Source: Ovis canadensis (lineage: Eukaryota > Chordata > Mammalia > Artiodactyla > Bovidae). Taken from it: DNA of 64,000 bases. The DNA lies in the NCBI RefSeq assembly GCF_042477335.2, contig NC_091262.1:42133001-42197000 (forward strand), written 5' to 3'. Below the pieces are notes generated by a model. That model had not been told where the DNA came from, ran no database searches, and was given only the letters and a program-made list of their open reading frames with translations. Shown here one piece after another: positions 11,090 to 20,934 of the stretch. Within the stretch, counting starts at the first letter, position 1; each line of letters opens with the position of its first letter. A program made the position numbers and the translations under genes.

Positions 11090-12929
11090 CTTCAGTTAAA
11101 CATTTAATTTCAAATGTGATCATTGCTACACAAATGAAGTAAAAAGAGACTAGAGTATGTGCTAAAAAGTGGGGAAAATATACATTTGGATTGATCTGAA
11201 GGGCTGTTATACAAACTTTCAAAACAGAGATGTCCTGTTTAAGAGATAATAAAAAAGATACATCTGAAGTCAAATGAAGAGCATCAAGAATTCAGCAAAT
11301 CTCACAAACACAAGATAAGAACTGGCTAAAGCATAAGAACTAAAAATAACGATCCAAGTAACCCACAGCAACTGAACCTCAACTGAACCTCTCAGCCTCA
11401 AGTGAAAGTAACGAAGCAACCAACGCTCTGCTATTCCAACTCCAGCTAAATTTTCTAATACTTTGCTGTGTATACTCCTTGGCTGAGAATTTAGGAGACA
11501 TCAGATACTGTTTGATGAGATGGATATGATTAAAAAATATTGAGAGCTAGAAAAAAGATGTAAGTGGACCTAGAATTTTTTTGGTTGATCAAAGTTTAAG
11601 TAAGTTTACAGATAAATTGCCTATTTGCTGCTGTCTTGAGATCCAAGTGAAAGAATATCAGCTAAGTAAGTCACCATTAACCATTATAGGAACACGAAGG
11701 GATAGTTACAGACACTCCCCCAAAATCACTGCTTTCCAGTTATTAGCAATAAAACGTCTTAGGTTGACATTTTCTAGTGACTGAAGATGGATAAAAGACC
11801 TTTCAAACTTTTTCCAGATAGAAAGGGAAGGGAAAGGGGCCGCAGAGATGGGGGACTGGTATTTCTGAGTGTTCTCTGTGCACCAGTCCTGCTTTATGGT
11901 ACATTATCCTCCACACACTCAAGTCCTACAGGGAGGGATGAGTAAAAAAAGTATACTGCTTTGTGTCACTAGGAGTGAATAAATGCACTGAAGATAATGA
12001 GAGGTGGGTTTCTATTGCTATAAATAAGAAAAGGAGGGAGAATAAATTGAACTGTATGATGTGAGACCAGACTCTGAAGTATCAGTATAAACCCATGGTT
12101 TAAATACACATGTAGACAGGTACAGAGAAACAGAGTCCTATAGAGCCACACACCCCCCTACTTCCCAGCTGTCTGCTGAGAGCCTAGCAGCACAAAAAGC
12201 CCAACAGCAATGAGCACGGCTAGCACATACTGGTCTTTAATAAAACAAACTAGAATTTCTTAGAGAAGGGGTTGGCTGCAGGGTTGGGTCAGAGAAAATT
12301 CAGGATAAACCTGGAGTATCATGCAACATTAGAAATGAAAGGACTGCTCAAAAAGTTATGGGAATTTGTCAAGAGAACACAGGAATCAGCAGGAAAGAGT
12401 TTCGAGAGGACAAATTTGGAATTAACGAGCAATAAAATAATGATAACAATTGATTTTTAACCCATAAAATAACCCATGAATCCCATATGATATAATCAAA
12501 TATGAAAATGGGAAAGGGACAGCTCTTTGTTAATAATGGAACTTCAATTAACAAATGTGAAAAAAAAAAGAAAGAAAGAAAAAAAAAAATGTGGAAGGAA
12601 AGGGGGCTAGAGAATTACCTTCAAGCAAACTCCACCAATTGCTGCAGATGAAGATCACCCAGAGAGGATAAAACTGGTGGGTGAGTGCTTGAGGATTAAC
12701 ATGACTAGCACAGCCTCAAACCCTCTCCTCCAAAATATTTATAAATTAGAAATATAATAGCTTTCCAGGAGAGAACATCATCGTAACCAAAGTAAACATT
12801 ACCAACAGTAAGATATATCACATTATGAACTCCTTGGCATGGTGTACAACATGATATCAAGCATTTTATACTATTCTTGCCAAAAATAGTCTCATCCCAG
12901 TGATGAAAACACAACAGAAACCTAAGAAC
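11090..12929. other. Intron 1 stretch without recognised genes
   Basis: AT-rich sequence with a GAAA-type simple repeat at 12560-12590. The portion 12250-12900 has the texture of an old degraded LINE 3' region, but I could not assign a family. Confidence 0.4.
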
Positions 12930-13238
12930 ATTAAAGTCACTCAGTTGTGTCCAACTCTTTGTGACCCCGTGGACTATACAGCCTAAGGAATTCTCCAGGC
13001 CAGAATACTGGAGAGGGTAGCCATTTCCCTTCTCCAGGGGATCTTCCCAATCTGGGATTGAACCCAGGTCTCCCACAATGTAGAGGGCTTCTTTACCAGC
13101 TGAGCCACTAGGGAAGCCCAAGAATACTGGAGTGAGTAGCCTATCCCCTCTCCAGGGGATCTTCCCAACCCAGGAATAGAACCAGGGTCTCCTGCATTGC
13201 AGGGGGATTCTTTACCAACTGAGTTACCAGGGAAGCAA
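12930..13238 (-). mobile_element. BOV-A2 SINE (two tRNA-like units)
   Basis: Two antisense Bov-tA-like units lie in tandem, 12930-13120 and 13121-13238. Each carries the CTGGAGAAGGG and CCTGGTTC-like blocks, the dimeric layout of BOV-A2. The left unit includes the BovB-like tail. Confidence 0.85.
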
Positions 13239-13599
13239 AACCAAACTAAAGGGCAGTCTAAAAAATAATCAGTTCTTTCCAAAAAGTCATTAACTGAGGG
13301 AAAACTGAGGATCTGTTACAGATTCAAAGACATCAAAAAGAAGTAACAACTAAACGCAAAGTGGAATCCTGGAAGAGAAAAAGAATGAACTAATAAAGTT
13401 CAAATGCGGTCTGTCATTTAGTTATTATTGGATTGATGTAAACTTCTTATCCTTGATAGATGTTCTCCAGTTACAGTTATGGGAAATGGAGGGTGAGTAG
13501 AATGAAAGATACAACTCTAGTATTTTTACAACTTTTCTCTAACATTAACTCAAAATTTATAAGTTTTTCCTTAAACAAAGAGAGACAACTTACAAACTG

Positions 13600-14292
13600 A
13601 GAAAGAATGTACAAGGGCTTAATTTCTAAAACATACAAACAACTCATGCAACTCAATATTAAAAAAAAAAAAAAAATCCAATCCAAAAACAGGCAGAAGA
13701 CCTAAACAGGCATTTCTCCAAAGACATACAGATGGGCAACAGACACATGAAAAGATGCTCAACCTCACTAATTGTTAAGAGAAATGCAAATCAAAACTAC
13801 AATGAGGTATCACCTCACACCTGTCAGAATGGCCATCATCAAAAAAATCTACAAACAATAATTGTGAGAGGGAGATACTTGCATAAACCCAGACTGTCAT
13901 ACAGTGAGGTCAGAGAAAAACAAACATCATATAGTATGACTTGTATGCCCAATCTAGAAAAATGATCCGAATTAATTTACTCACAAAGCAGAAACAGAAA
14001 CAAAGATATAGAAACCAAACCTATGCACAGCAAAGGGGGGTGGGGGTGGGACGAAGTGGGGGATTAGGACTGACATAGATACACTATTGATACTATGTAG
14101 ATTGATATAAAGTAGATAACTAATGAGAATCCATTATATAGCACAGGGAACTCTACTCAATGCTCTGTGGTGACTTAAATGGGAAGGAAATCCAAAAAAG
14201 GGATATATGTGTCTGTCTAGCTGAGACACTGTGCTATACAACAGAAAGTAACACATTGTAAAGCAATTATACTCTAATAAAAATTTAACAAA
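13600..14292 (+). mobile_element. Artiodactyl L1 3' end, internally deleted
   Basis: Sense L1 ORF2 sequence ('aaaagatgctcaacctcactaatt...gaaatgcaaatcaaaactacaatgaggtatcacctcacacctgtcagaatggcc') jumps at about 13860 to the 3' UTR. That UTR has the G-rich tract at 14035-14062 and the terminal 'acacattgtaaagcaattatactctaataaaaattt'. A polymorphic-looking A run lies at 13661-13676. Confidence 0.85.
14035..14062 (+). promoter_or_regulatory. G-quadruplex motif in L1 3' UTR
   Basis: Four G runs of 6, 5, 3 and 5 are separated by loops of 1, 1 and 7 bases, inside the L1 3' UTR. L1 3' UTRs are known for G4-forming tracts. Confidence 0.65.
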
Positions 14293-14299
14293 CATACAT

Positions 14300-14548
14300 C
14301 ACCCTAAAAAACAGAGCTACCGCATGATCCTGCAACCCCACTCTTGGGCATATATACAGGGATTAAAAGAGACATACCATTATATATAAAATAAACAAGG
14401 ACCTACTGTATAGTACAGGGAACTGCAATAGCAGGATCTGCAATGGCTCATAGTAACCTATAATGTAAAAGAATCTGCAGCTAAACACTTGAAACATGAA
14501 GTTATAAACCACTGTAGTTATATTATCTTCACAGAGCCAAAAAAAAAA
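14300..14548 (+). mobile_element. Second L1 3' fragment with A tail
   Basis: 'ggcatatatacagggattaaaagagacat' and 'ggacctactgtatagtacagggaactgcaat' are L1 late-ORF2 and 3' UTR phrases, followed by an A-rich tail at 14539-14552. It lies head-to-tail with the preceding L1. Confidence 0.7.
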
Positions 14549-14552
14549 AAAG

Positions 14553-15588
14553 AGGAAAGAGGAATGATAATGACAAGAGTTAAGGAGCTGAAGATTGCTG
14601 GTACCAAAAAAATGTCATCTTGATTACATCTGCTTTGAGCAGAACATCTAAGAAGTCACATTCTGAACTATCATATATAGGCAAATTCATCAAATTCCTA
14701 ACAAAACCAAAATCATTCTTCCTTTAGATGATAAAATAAAGAAAATAATCAACTCACTGAAGGAACCTGAATGGGTAATTAATGTATCAGTTTTGTGGAG
14801 TTTCTTATTATTCATTCTCCTCACTAAACCACTATTTGATTTTCAAAAAAAAAGATTTCAGAAAATCTTTTCAATTTCTAAATAATAAAATGTATGAAAA
14901 ACCATGCTGCTTTTCTAACAAAGCACTTAATGATAAATAGCAAATATGTACAAATGTATACACTACACATTTCTTTAAAAGGTCACTTCTTTAAAATCAG
15001 CCTCCTTACTTCACCTCAATCCTCAAACTACACAAATCACAGTGTCTGAGGTAAGGTCTCAGCTGCTGAGCCTCATGCAGGCTCACTCCCCTGGGCCAGA
15101 CATCTCACTAAAACTAAGGTGGAAGCAGCAACAGATCAGGTTCAGGGAGAAGAAGTAAATGCACGGGTCAGAATGACAGCCACTGGGTAGCTTACGACTT
15201 CTTCCATACACAACAGAGAAGCAGCATATTTGTTTTCACAGAAAACTGGGCTTTTAAAGCAACCTGCGAAGTTTTATTTTACCTCAGACTGCAGCTTGTG
15301 GAGCCTCTGGGCCTTCTCTTCTGTGTCAGTGGTCCCCTATCAGAAACATCCTGCCATCAAGAAACTCCTTCATCAAGCCGGACTTCCATTCCAGTAAATG
15401 CTTCATCCACTGCTTACAATCTTTTTATAACCTTATGCTCCTATTTCCAGGGCAAATCTATATTACTTTTTAGCTGTAGCCAGTTGGGGCTCTTAAAGGC
15501 ATAGTGCCTTTTTCTCCTGCTTCGCTAAGCTTGTTTCAAATATAAGAGCTTAATAAGCCAAGTTTTAAATGTAGAAAAATAATCTGCA
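14553..15588. other. Unrecognised intronic stretch
   Basis: Nothing assignable to a gene or repeat. Open frames are short and unrelated to known proteins as far as I can tell. Confidence 0.4.
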
Positions 15589-15594
15589 TATATC

Positions 15595-15660
15595 TAATAT
15601 ATATATACATACACACACACACATACATACGTGTGTGTGTGTATGTGTATATATATATAG
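15595..15660. repeat. Alternating TA/CA - TG/TA microsatellite, self-complementary
   Basis: A run of TA and CA dinucleotides flips near 15630 into GT and TA dinucleotides, so left and right halves are near reverse complements. This alternating purine-pyrimidine sequence could form Z-DNA or a cruciform. Confidence 0.85.
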
Positions 15661-16162
15661 TATTCACATCCAGAAAACACAAAAGAATTCTATCAACAAA
15701 GACAGAGCACCTAACAGAGAAGATGGACTGGGGGCTTGAGGGGAGCACTTCAAACAAGAGGACATCAAAATGGTCAGTAAACACGTGGAAAAAGTGCTTT
15801 ACTTCCTTACTCAACAGGGTAATACAAATTGAAAACACAACTAAATGCTACTACACAACCACACAAGAAGCTTAAAAAGAAAAAAAACAACAGTAATGAA
15901 CACTCTAATCAGAACTCAGCACTGGTGGAAATGCAAACTGGTATCACGGATTTGGGAAACTGGCAAAACTAAGCATGTTGGATGATCAATCAATAAAAAC
16001 ATGTCCATATATGCACAAGAATTTATGTATAAGTATGTCACAAAAGCACTATTTTTAACAGTCAAAAACCAGAAACAATGTACAATAATCTAGATGCCCA
16101 CCAATGATGCAACGTTCAGTCAACGGAATAGTACAGCCATGAAACGAATAAATTCAACCTGC

Positions 16163-16352
16163 ACAATCCCTGGTGGCTTGGACGGTGAATGAAGGAGACC
16201 CGGGTTCTATCCCTGGGCTGGGAAGATCCCCTGGAGAAGGACATGGCTACCCACCCCAGTATTCTTGCCTGGAGAATCCCATGGACAGAGGAGCCTGGCG
16301 GGCTAAAGTACATGGGGTTGCAAGAGTCACACACAACTGAGCGATTAATACA
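16163..16352 (+). mobile_element. Bov-tA SINE
   Basis: Sense copy with 'ccctggtggcttggacgg', 'ggttctatccctgggctgggaagatcccctggag' and tail 'catggggttgcaagagtcacacacaactgagcg'. The head has small changes. Confidence 0.9.
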
Positions 16353-16612
16353 CATAAGTAAATATGGATAAACGCTGCTCAATACTGGACAAAAGAAGCC
16401 ACACATAAGAACATGTTTCCATTTAAGTTTAATAATGGGTTTAAAAAAAAAAAAAACACTGCAGAAAAAAAGCTACTGGCGGAAACTATCCCTATCAAGT
16501 TATGGCCTCTGAAGTAAGACTCAACATAAGGCGCATCCACAGTTAATGGTTTAACACTGAGGCATGAGTAAATAGACCATTGGAATAATGGAAAAATTCT
16601 TAAACAGAAAGT

Positions 16613-16815
16613 GAAGTTGCTCAGTTGTGTTTGACTCTGCAGCCCCATGGACTACAGCCTACCAGGCTCCTCCATCCATAGAAATTTCCAGGCAAGAGTA
16701 CTAGAGTGGGTTGCCATTTCCTTCTCCAGAGGACCTTCCTGACTCAGGGATCAAACCCAAGTCTTCCACATTGCAGGCAGATGCTTTACCAGCTGAGCCA
16801 CCTGGGAAGCCCTAC
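16613..16815 (-). mobile_element. Bov-tA SINE
   Basis: Antisense full-length copy. The minus strand begins GGGCTTCCCAGGTGGCTCAGC and ends with the CAGAGTCAAACACAACTGAGC tail. Confidence 0.92.
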
Positions 16816-17159
16816 CTTCCAATAAATGGAAAATCAGTATGTGAAAAAGGTAATGTCTCAACTCACTGAGATAGAGATTTTTTTTTAATAAACACTGCCA
16901 GAACATCTGGGCTGTCACTTGGAAAAAACATATATTTTTTTCACAAAGCACAAGAATAACCTTCCAATGAATTTAGAGATATAAATGTAAAAAATGAAAT
17001 GAGAGACATACTAGAAGAAAACTTGAGTGGATTCCTCTTTAATGATGGTGTAGGCAAAGGCTTTCTAAGAATAACTCAATACATAAGGGATATAAAATAA
17101 ATTTAAGTACACAAAAAATTTTTAAAGTATGCCTGACCAAAATAGAAACATGAATACTT

Positions 17160-17523
17160 TCATTTCTTTAATTATGACTGAGTCTGAACATTGTTTCAAA
17201 CCTTAATATCCTCTTTGTGAAATATCTTTTTCCCACTTTTTAACTGAACTTTTGTTCTCCCTGCAGTTTTGGATTTCTTTATATATTAGAGCCACTGGCT
17301 CTCATACTTGGAAGTGTGGTAGCTTCTCACACTTCCAAGTGTGAGAGCCAGTATCTCAAGTGTGAGAGCCAGTATGAGCCAGTATATCTAATATATAAAG
17401 AAATCCAAAACTGCAAGGAGAACAACAAAAATTCAATTAAAAATGGGAAAAAGATATTTCACAAAAAGGATATTAAGGTTTGAAAAGATATTCAAACTCA
17501 CTCATAATTAGAGAAATGCAAAT
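17160..17523. repeat. Long foldback palindrome inside L1
   Basis: Left arm 17160-17293 and right arm about 17384-17523 are reverse complements at roughly 90% identity by eye. Between them is a second, tighter hairpin: 17294-17318 against 17328-17352, 24 of 25 bases paired, with a 9-base loop at 17319-17327. The remaining 31 bases (17353-17383) repeat the GTGAGAGCCAGTAT unit in direct orientation on the right side only. The arms are L1 ORF2 sequence in opposite orientations. Confidence 0.9.
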
Positions 17524-17541
17524 TAAAATAACACCAAGAAT

Positions 17542-18007
17542 CACAAGCTGAAATCAATGTCGCTGGAAGAAATATCAACAACCTCAGATATGTAGATGAT
17601 ACCATTCTAATGATAGAAAGAAGAAAAACTAAAGAGCCTCCTGATGAGGGTGAAAGAGGACAGTGAAAAAAGCTGCCTTAAAAACTCAACTTCAAAAAAC
17701 TAAGATCATGGCATCCAGTCCAATCACTTCAAGGCAAACAGAAAGGAAAAAAGTAGAAGCAGTGACAGATTTTATTCTCCTGGGATCCCAAATCACTGTG
17801 GATGGTGCCTGCAGCCATGAAATTAAAAGACGCTAGTTCCTTGAAAGAAAAGCTATGACAAACCTAGACAGGGTATTAAGAAGCAGAAACATCATTTTGC
17901 TGACAAAGGTATAGTCTGTATAGTCAAAGCTATGATTTTTCCAGTAATTATGTACTGCTGTTGAGAGTTGGACCACAAAGAAGGCTGAGTGCCAGAAGAA
18001 TTGATGG
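17542..18007 (+). mobile_element. BovB internal fragment, truncated at both ends
   Basis: Sense BovB from the region around the YADD box ('atatcaacaacctcagatatgtagatgatacc', giving Y-V-D-D) to 'gctgagtgccagaagaattgatg'. The 3' end is absent, which is unusual for a target-primed insertion and implies a later deletion. The fragment contains stops and frameshifts. Confidence 0.88.
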
Positions 18008-18321
18008 TAACTACCACAGGGAAAATGCAGACCCAGAAATCCTACAGGACAAACAATTCTGTTCCTCACCAGTAAGACTGCACCACAGGCGGGCAGAACA
18101 GAGCCAGATGGGGGAGTCTTACAGTTTAGAGACAGGAGACACACCAACCACAATGGGAGGTGTTTACTTGGATCTGGATTTTTTAAAAATATGTTTCAAG
18201 AGGAAATTGATACTTCAGACAAAAAAACTGCACACTGACTAAATGGTGGATTTTTTTCATTCAGAAGTTATTCTTTAAGTGTGGTAACAAATATAAGTTA
18301 TTTTTTTTAAAGGGTTCTTGG

Positions 18322-18612
18322 GAATTCCCTGGTGGTACAGTGGATAGGAAATCCCCTGCAATGTGAGGGACACAGTCCTTGGTCTAGGAAGATCCCACAT
18401 GCCTCAGGGCAACTAAGCCCATACATTACAACTACTGAGCCTGAGTGCTACAACTACTAAAGCCCACTCGCCCTAGAGCCTGTGCTCTGTGATGAGAAGC
18501 TACCACAATGAGAAGCCCGCACACCAAGACCAGAGAGTGGCCTGCCCACTGCCACGAGAGAAAGCCTGTGCGCACAGTAATGAAGACCCAGTGCAGTCAA
18601 AAATAATAATTA
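18322..18612 (+). mobile_element. CHR-2 SINE
   Basis: Nearly full-length sense copy: 'gggaattccctggtggtacagtgg' head, then 'agatcccacatgcctcagggcaactaagcccatac', repeated 'acaactactgagcctg' units, 'ccacaatgagaagcccgcacacc', 'gaagacccagtgcagtcaaaaataataattaaaa' tail. Confidence 0.9.
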
Positions 18613-18660
18613 AAAAAAACCCTATCTTTAAACAGAAAGAGTTATCTTTTAGAGATACAT

Positions 18661-18898
18661 ACTCAATGCTTTGGCCACCTGATGCGAAAAGCTGACTCAC
18701 TGGAAAAGACCCTGATGCTGGGAAAGATTGAGGGCAGGAGGAGAAGGCGAGGGTAGGATGAGATGGTTGGATGGCATCATCAACTCAATGGACACGAGTC
18801 TGAGCAAACTCCAGGAGATAGTGAAGGACAGGGAAGCCTGGTGTGCTGCAGTCGATGGGGTTGCAAAGAGTCAGACAGGACTTAGCAAGTGAACAAAT
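18661..18898 (+). mobile_element. BovB 3' end
   Basis: Sense 5'-truncated BovB: 'ctttggccacctgatgcgaaaagctgactcactgg', 'aagaccctgatgctgggaaagattgagggcagg', 'gatggcatcatcaactcaatgga', ending with the GTTGCAAAGAGTCAGACAGGAC terminal block. Confidence 0.92.
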
Positions 18899-19105
18899 TT
18901 AAGTATTAGGAGATGAAAAGAAAAGTCTGGTATTTGCTTTGAAATAATGGAGGAGAGACGGTACAATGGATAGACGTATAGATGGAACAAGACGGCCATA
19001 ACTGACAACTAGGCCTGTGATGCTAGTGTGGGGATTCATTATACTCATTTACTTTTGTATGGTCTTGAAATTTTTCCACTTAAAAAAAATGGGGTGGGGG
19101 TAATT

Positions 19106-19544
19106 GAGGGGACTAGAAGTTAATTACTGAAACTAGGAAAGGCCTGACCAAGAATCCTGCGACAAGATGCCAAGCAGGTAAGCCACGCTTCAGCGGGCTG
19201 GCTCCTCCAGCAGCTGTCACCCGTTCTGGAGACGCACCAGTGACTTCTGCGAGTTTCTTGGCTAAATGTAACCTGGTCTATGAGTAGTAATGAGCACCAG
19301 AGAGAAAACGGTGACCCTGGTCTAGAAGCAGCATCAGATTCTAATCAAATAGGCAGCAGACAAGGAGGTAACACACTGTTGTGCAGGACAGGATAGGAGG
19401 AGCACAGGGTGTTTTCTGGGCTCAGAGCAAGGCTCTCATGGAGAAGAGCAGGGCCAGGGCTCTGTGAGGAAGACGGTCACAGAGGCAGCAGAGATCTGGC
19501 CACTCCAGCAGAGAAACAGCCACTCCCAGCCGAGGCCACACCCA
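19106..19544. other. Unrecognised intronic stretch
   Basis: Moderate GC content and no repeat recognised. An open frame starting at 19409 runs into the RPS20 retrocopy, but its first part has no known relative that I can see. Confidence 0.4.
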
Positions 19545-19952
19545 GAGGAACAAGGTGGCCTGGAAGCCTAGCTTTGACCTCGCTTTTTAAAATGCAGGAA
19601 GAACCTGCCAGACTAGGAGTGGCAGTTCATCAAATCACAATTATCTTCAGCAGCCTCAACACTGACCTGACCAGACACACAAAGGAAAAGCACCTCAAAC
19701 TGGAAGGACCAGTTTGGGTGCATACCAAGACCCTGAGAATAGCTACAAGGAAACCTGGTGGCGAAGGTCCTAAAATGTGGGGTGGCTTGCAGAAGAGGCT
19801 CCCAGAGACTCAGACCAGCAGGTCCTTCTGAGACATAATTAAGTAGACTACCTCCACCAGGACTGGACCAGGAGTCAGGGATGAAGTCACTGCAGATGCT
19901 GAAATGGGCTTATTTAATAAGCTGATAATCAGTTGTTTAAAGAAAAAAGAAT
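19545..19952 (+). pseudogene. RPS20: RPS20 processed pseudogene
   Basis: The plus-strand frame contains VAVHQITIIFSSLN, then TKEKHLKLEGPVWVHTKTL and RIATRKPGGEGPKMW, which follow ribosomal protein S20 (small-subunit uS10 family). A short internal deletion removes the SLEKV...D segment. The original ATG is CTC here, near 19579. After KMW the frame drifts, but 'aggtccttctgagacataattaagtagactacctcc', 'ggagtcagggatgaagtcac' and 'tgcagatgct' still follow the parental C terminus. The 3' UTR phrase 'tatttaataagctgataatcagttgtttaaag' and an A-rich tail follow. Upstream 'gaggaacaaggtggcctggaagcc' resembles the parental 5' UTR. It is intronless and dead: a retrocopy in TJP1 intron 1, opposite to the gene. 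Confidence 0.88.
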
Positions 19953-20089
19953 TGGCACTAATGCTGGGTGAACGAGGGACCCTCGTTCCTTCCAGGTGGA
20001 GAAAACAGTATGTGCAATAGCCCTAGGGTACAAAAGCACTTTCCAAATTATACTTTCACAATATCTACGCTTATTACATGCTCGACACT

Positions 20090-20460
20090 GTGTTAAGCTC
20101 GGCGATAACGAGACACATCAAGGTGACCTTTGTTCTTATGGAGCTTAAAGTCTAATGGGAGAATCGAATGATTAAGAAATGTCACAACTATTATCACAGG
20201 CTTAAATACCATAAAGGAAAGAATGAGAGCCATGAGAGAACTACAGACAAACAGGCAGCAGTTCAGTACCTGCTCAAAAGGACAGTACAGGTTGAGAACG
20301 GAGCCTAAGGTGGCGGGGTAGGGGAGATGCAAGGTGAGGCTCGAGGAGTAGGCAGGGGCCAAATAGCCCTGTAGGAGTGTATTGATTTTATTATGAAGTT
20401 TGGTCTTTACTTGTAAAGGCAATTAAGATGCAGAGGAGTTTTAGGAGGAGCACATGTACT
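20090..20460 (+). repeat. Ancient mammalian interspersed repeat (same family as 9585-10250)
   Basis: 'cttatggagcttaaagtctaatggg' and 'ggagtaggcaggggccaaatagccctgtagg...gattttattatgaagtttgg' are phrases of the same old repeat, in order. Family unassigned. Confidence 0.45.
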
Positions 20461-20471
20461 GGGGCCATTTA

Positions 20472-20690
20472 AAAAAGACTCAATGGAAAAGACCCTGATG
20501 TTGGGAAAGACTGATGGCAAAAGGAGAAGGGGTGACAGAATGAGGTGGTTGGATGGCATCACCTACTCAATGGACAAAAATCTGAGCAAATTCTGGGAGA
20601 CAGTGAAGGACAGTCTGGAGCACTGCAGTCCATGGGGTAGCAAGGAGTTGGATACGACCTAGCAAGTGGACAGAACAACGAAGGGAGGAG
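20472..20690 (+). mobile_element. BovB 3' end
   Basis: Sense: 'ctcaatggaaaagaccctgatgttgggaaagactgatgg' to 'catggggtagcaaggagttggatacgacc'. It is inserted in or next to the ancient repeat. Confidence 0.9.
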
Positions 20691-20694
20691 AGGT

Positions 20695-20738
20695 GTGATA
20701 TATCTTGTATGTACGTGTATATATTGTGTGTGCGCGCG
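20695..20738. repeat. TG/TA/CG alternating simple repeat
   Basis: 'gtatgtacgtgtatatattgtgtgtgcgcgcggg' alternates purines and pyrimidines. It lies between a BovB tail and a Bov-tA tail. Confidence 0.7.
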
Positions 20739-20932
20739 GGCCAAGTGACCCCATGGACTGTACCCCACCAGTCTTCTCTGTCCATGGGGATTCTCCAGAT
20801 CAGAACATTAAAGTGGGTGGCCATGCCTCCTCCAGGTGATCTTCCCGACCCAGGGATCAAACCTGCATCTCTGAGGTTTCCTGTCTTGCCAGATGGGTTC
20901 TTTACCACTAGCGCCATCTGGGAAGCCCCATC
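20739..20932 (-). mobile_element. Bov-tA SINE
   Basis: Antisense copy. The minus strand begins GGGGCTTCCCAGATGGCGC and includes the GGGTCGGGAAGATCACCTGG block and a CCATGGGGTCACTTGG tail remnant. Confidence 0.9.
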
Positions 20933-20934
20933 AC

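Larger units (their letters stand above)
15662..17541 (+). mobile_element. Old L1 ORF2 segment, interrupted
   Basis: Sense L1 phrases occur at 15670-16160 ('gagcacttcaaacaagaggacatcaaaatggtcag', 'actggtggaaatgcaaactgg', 'aaaaaccagaaacaatgtacaat'), 16353-16610 and 16820-17160 ('actagaagaaaacttgagtggattcctc', 'ggcaaaggctttctaagaataactcaa'), then 17384-17541. It is split by two Bov-tA copies and by the inverted duplication at 17160-17293. More than one L1 insertion may be present, since the late-ORF2 phrases precede earlier ones. Confidence 0.7.
18008..19105 (+). mobile_element. L1MB-like 3' end, split by two insertions
   Basis: The 3' UTR phrases run in order: 'agaaatcctacaggacaaacaa' (18035), 'gcacactgacta' (18230), 'agagttatcttttagagatacatact' (18638), 'ggtatttgctttgaaataatgg' (18928), 'atagatggaacaagacggccat' (18980), 'ggggattcattatactcatttacttttgtatgg' (19029) and 'gaaatttttccacttaaaaaaaa'. 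CHR-2 at 18322-18612 and BovB at 18661-18898 interrupt it, so the L1 is older than both. Confidence 0.75.

Noticed and set aside
12930..13238. Tandem similar units as a CRISPR-like or satellite array
   Set aside because: Only two units, both tRNA-derived SINE heads with matching tails: a BOV-A2 dimer in a mammalian genome.
19409..19831. A 140-codon open frame as a novel gene
   Set aside because: Its second half is a decayed RPS20 retrocopy, and the first half has no recognisable relative.
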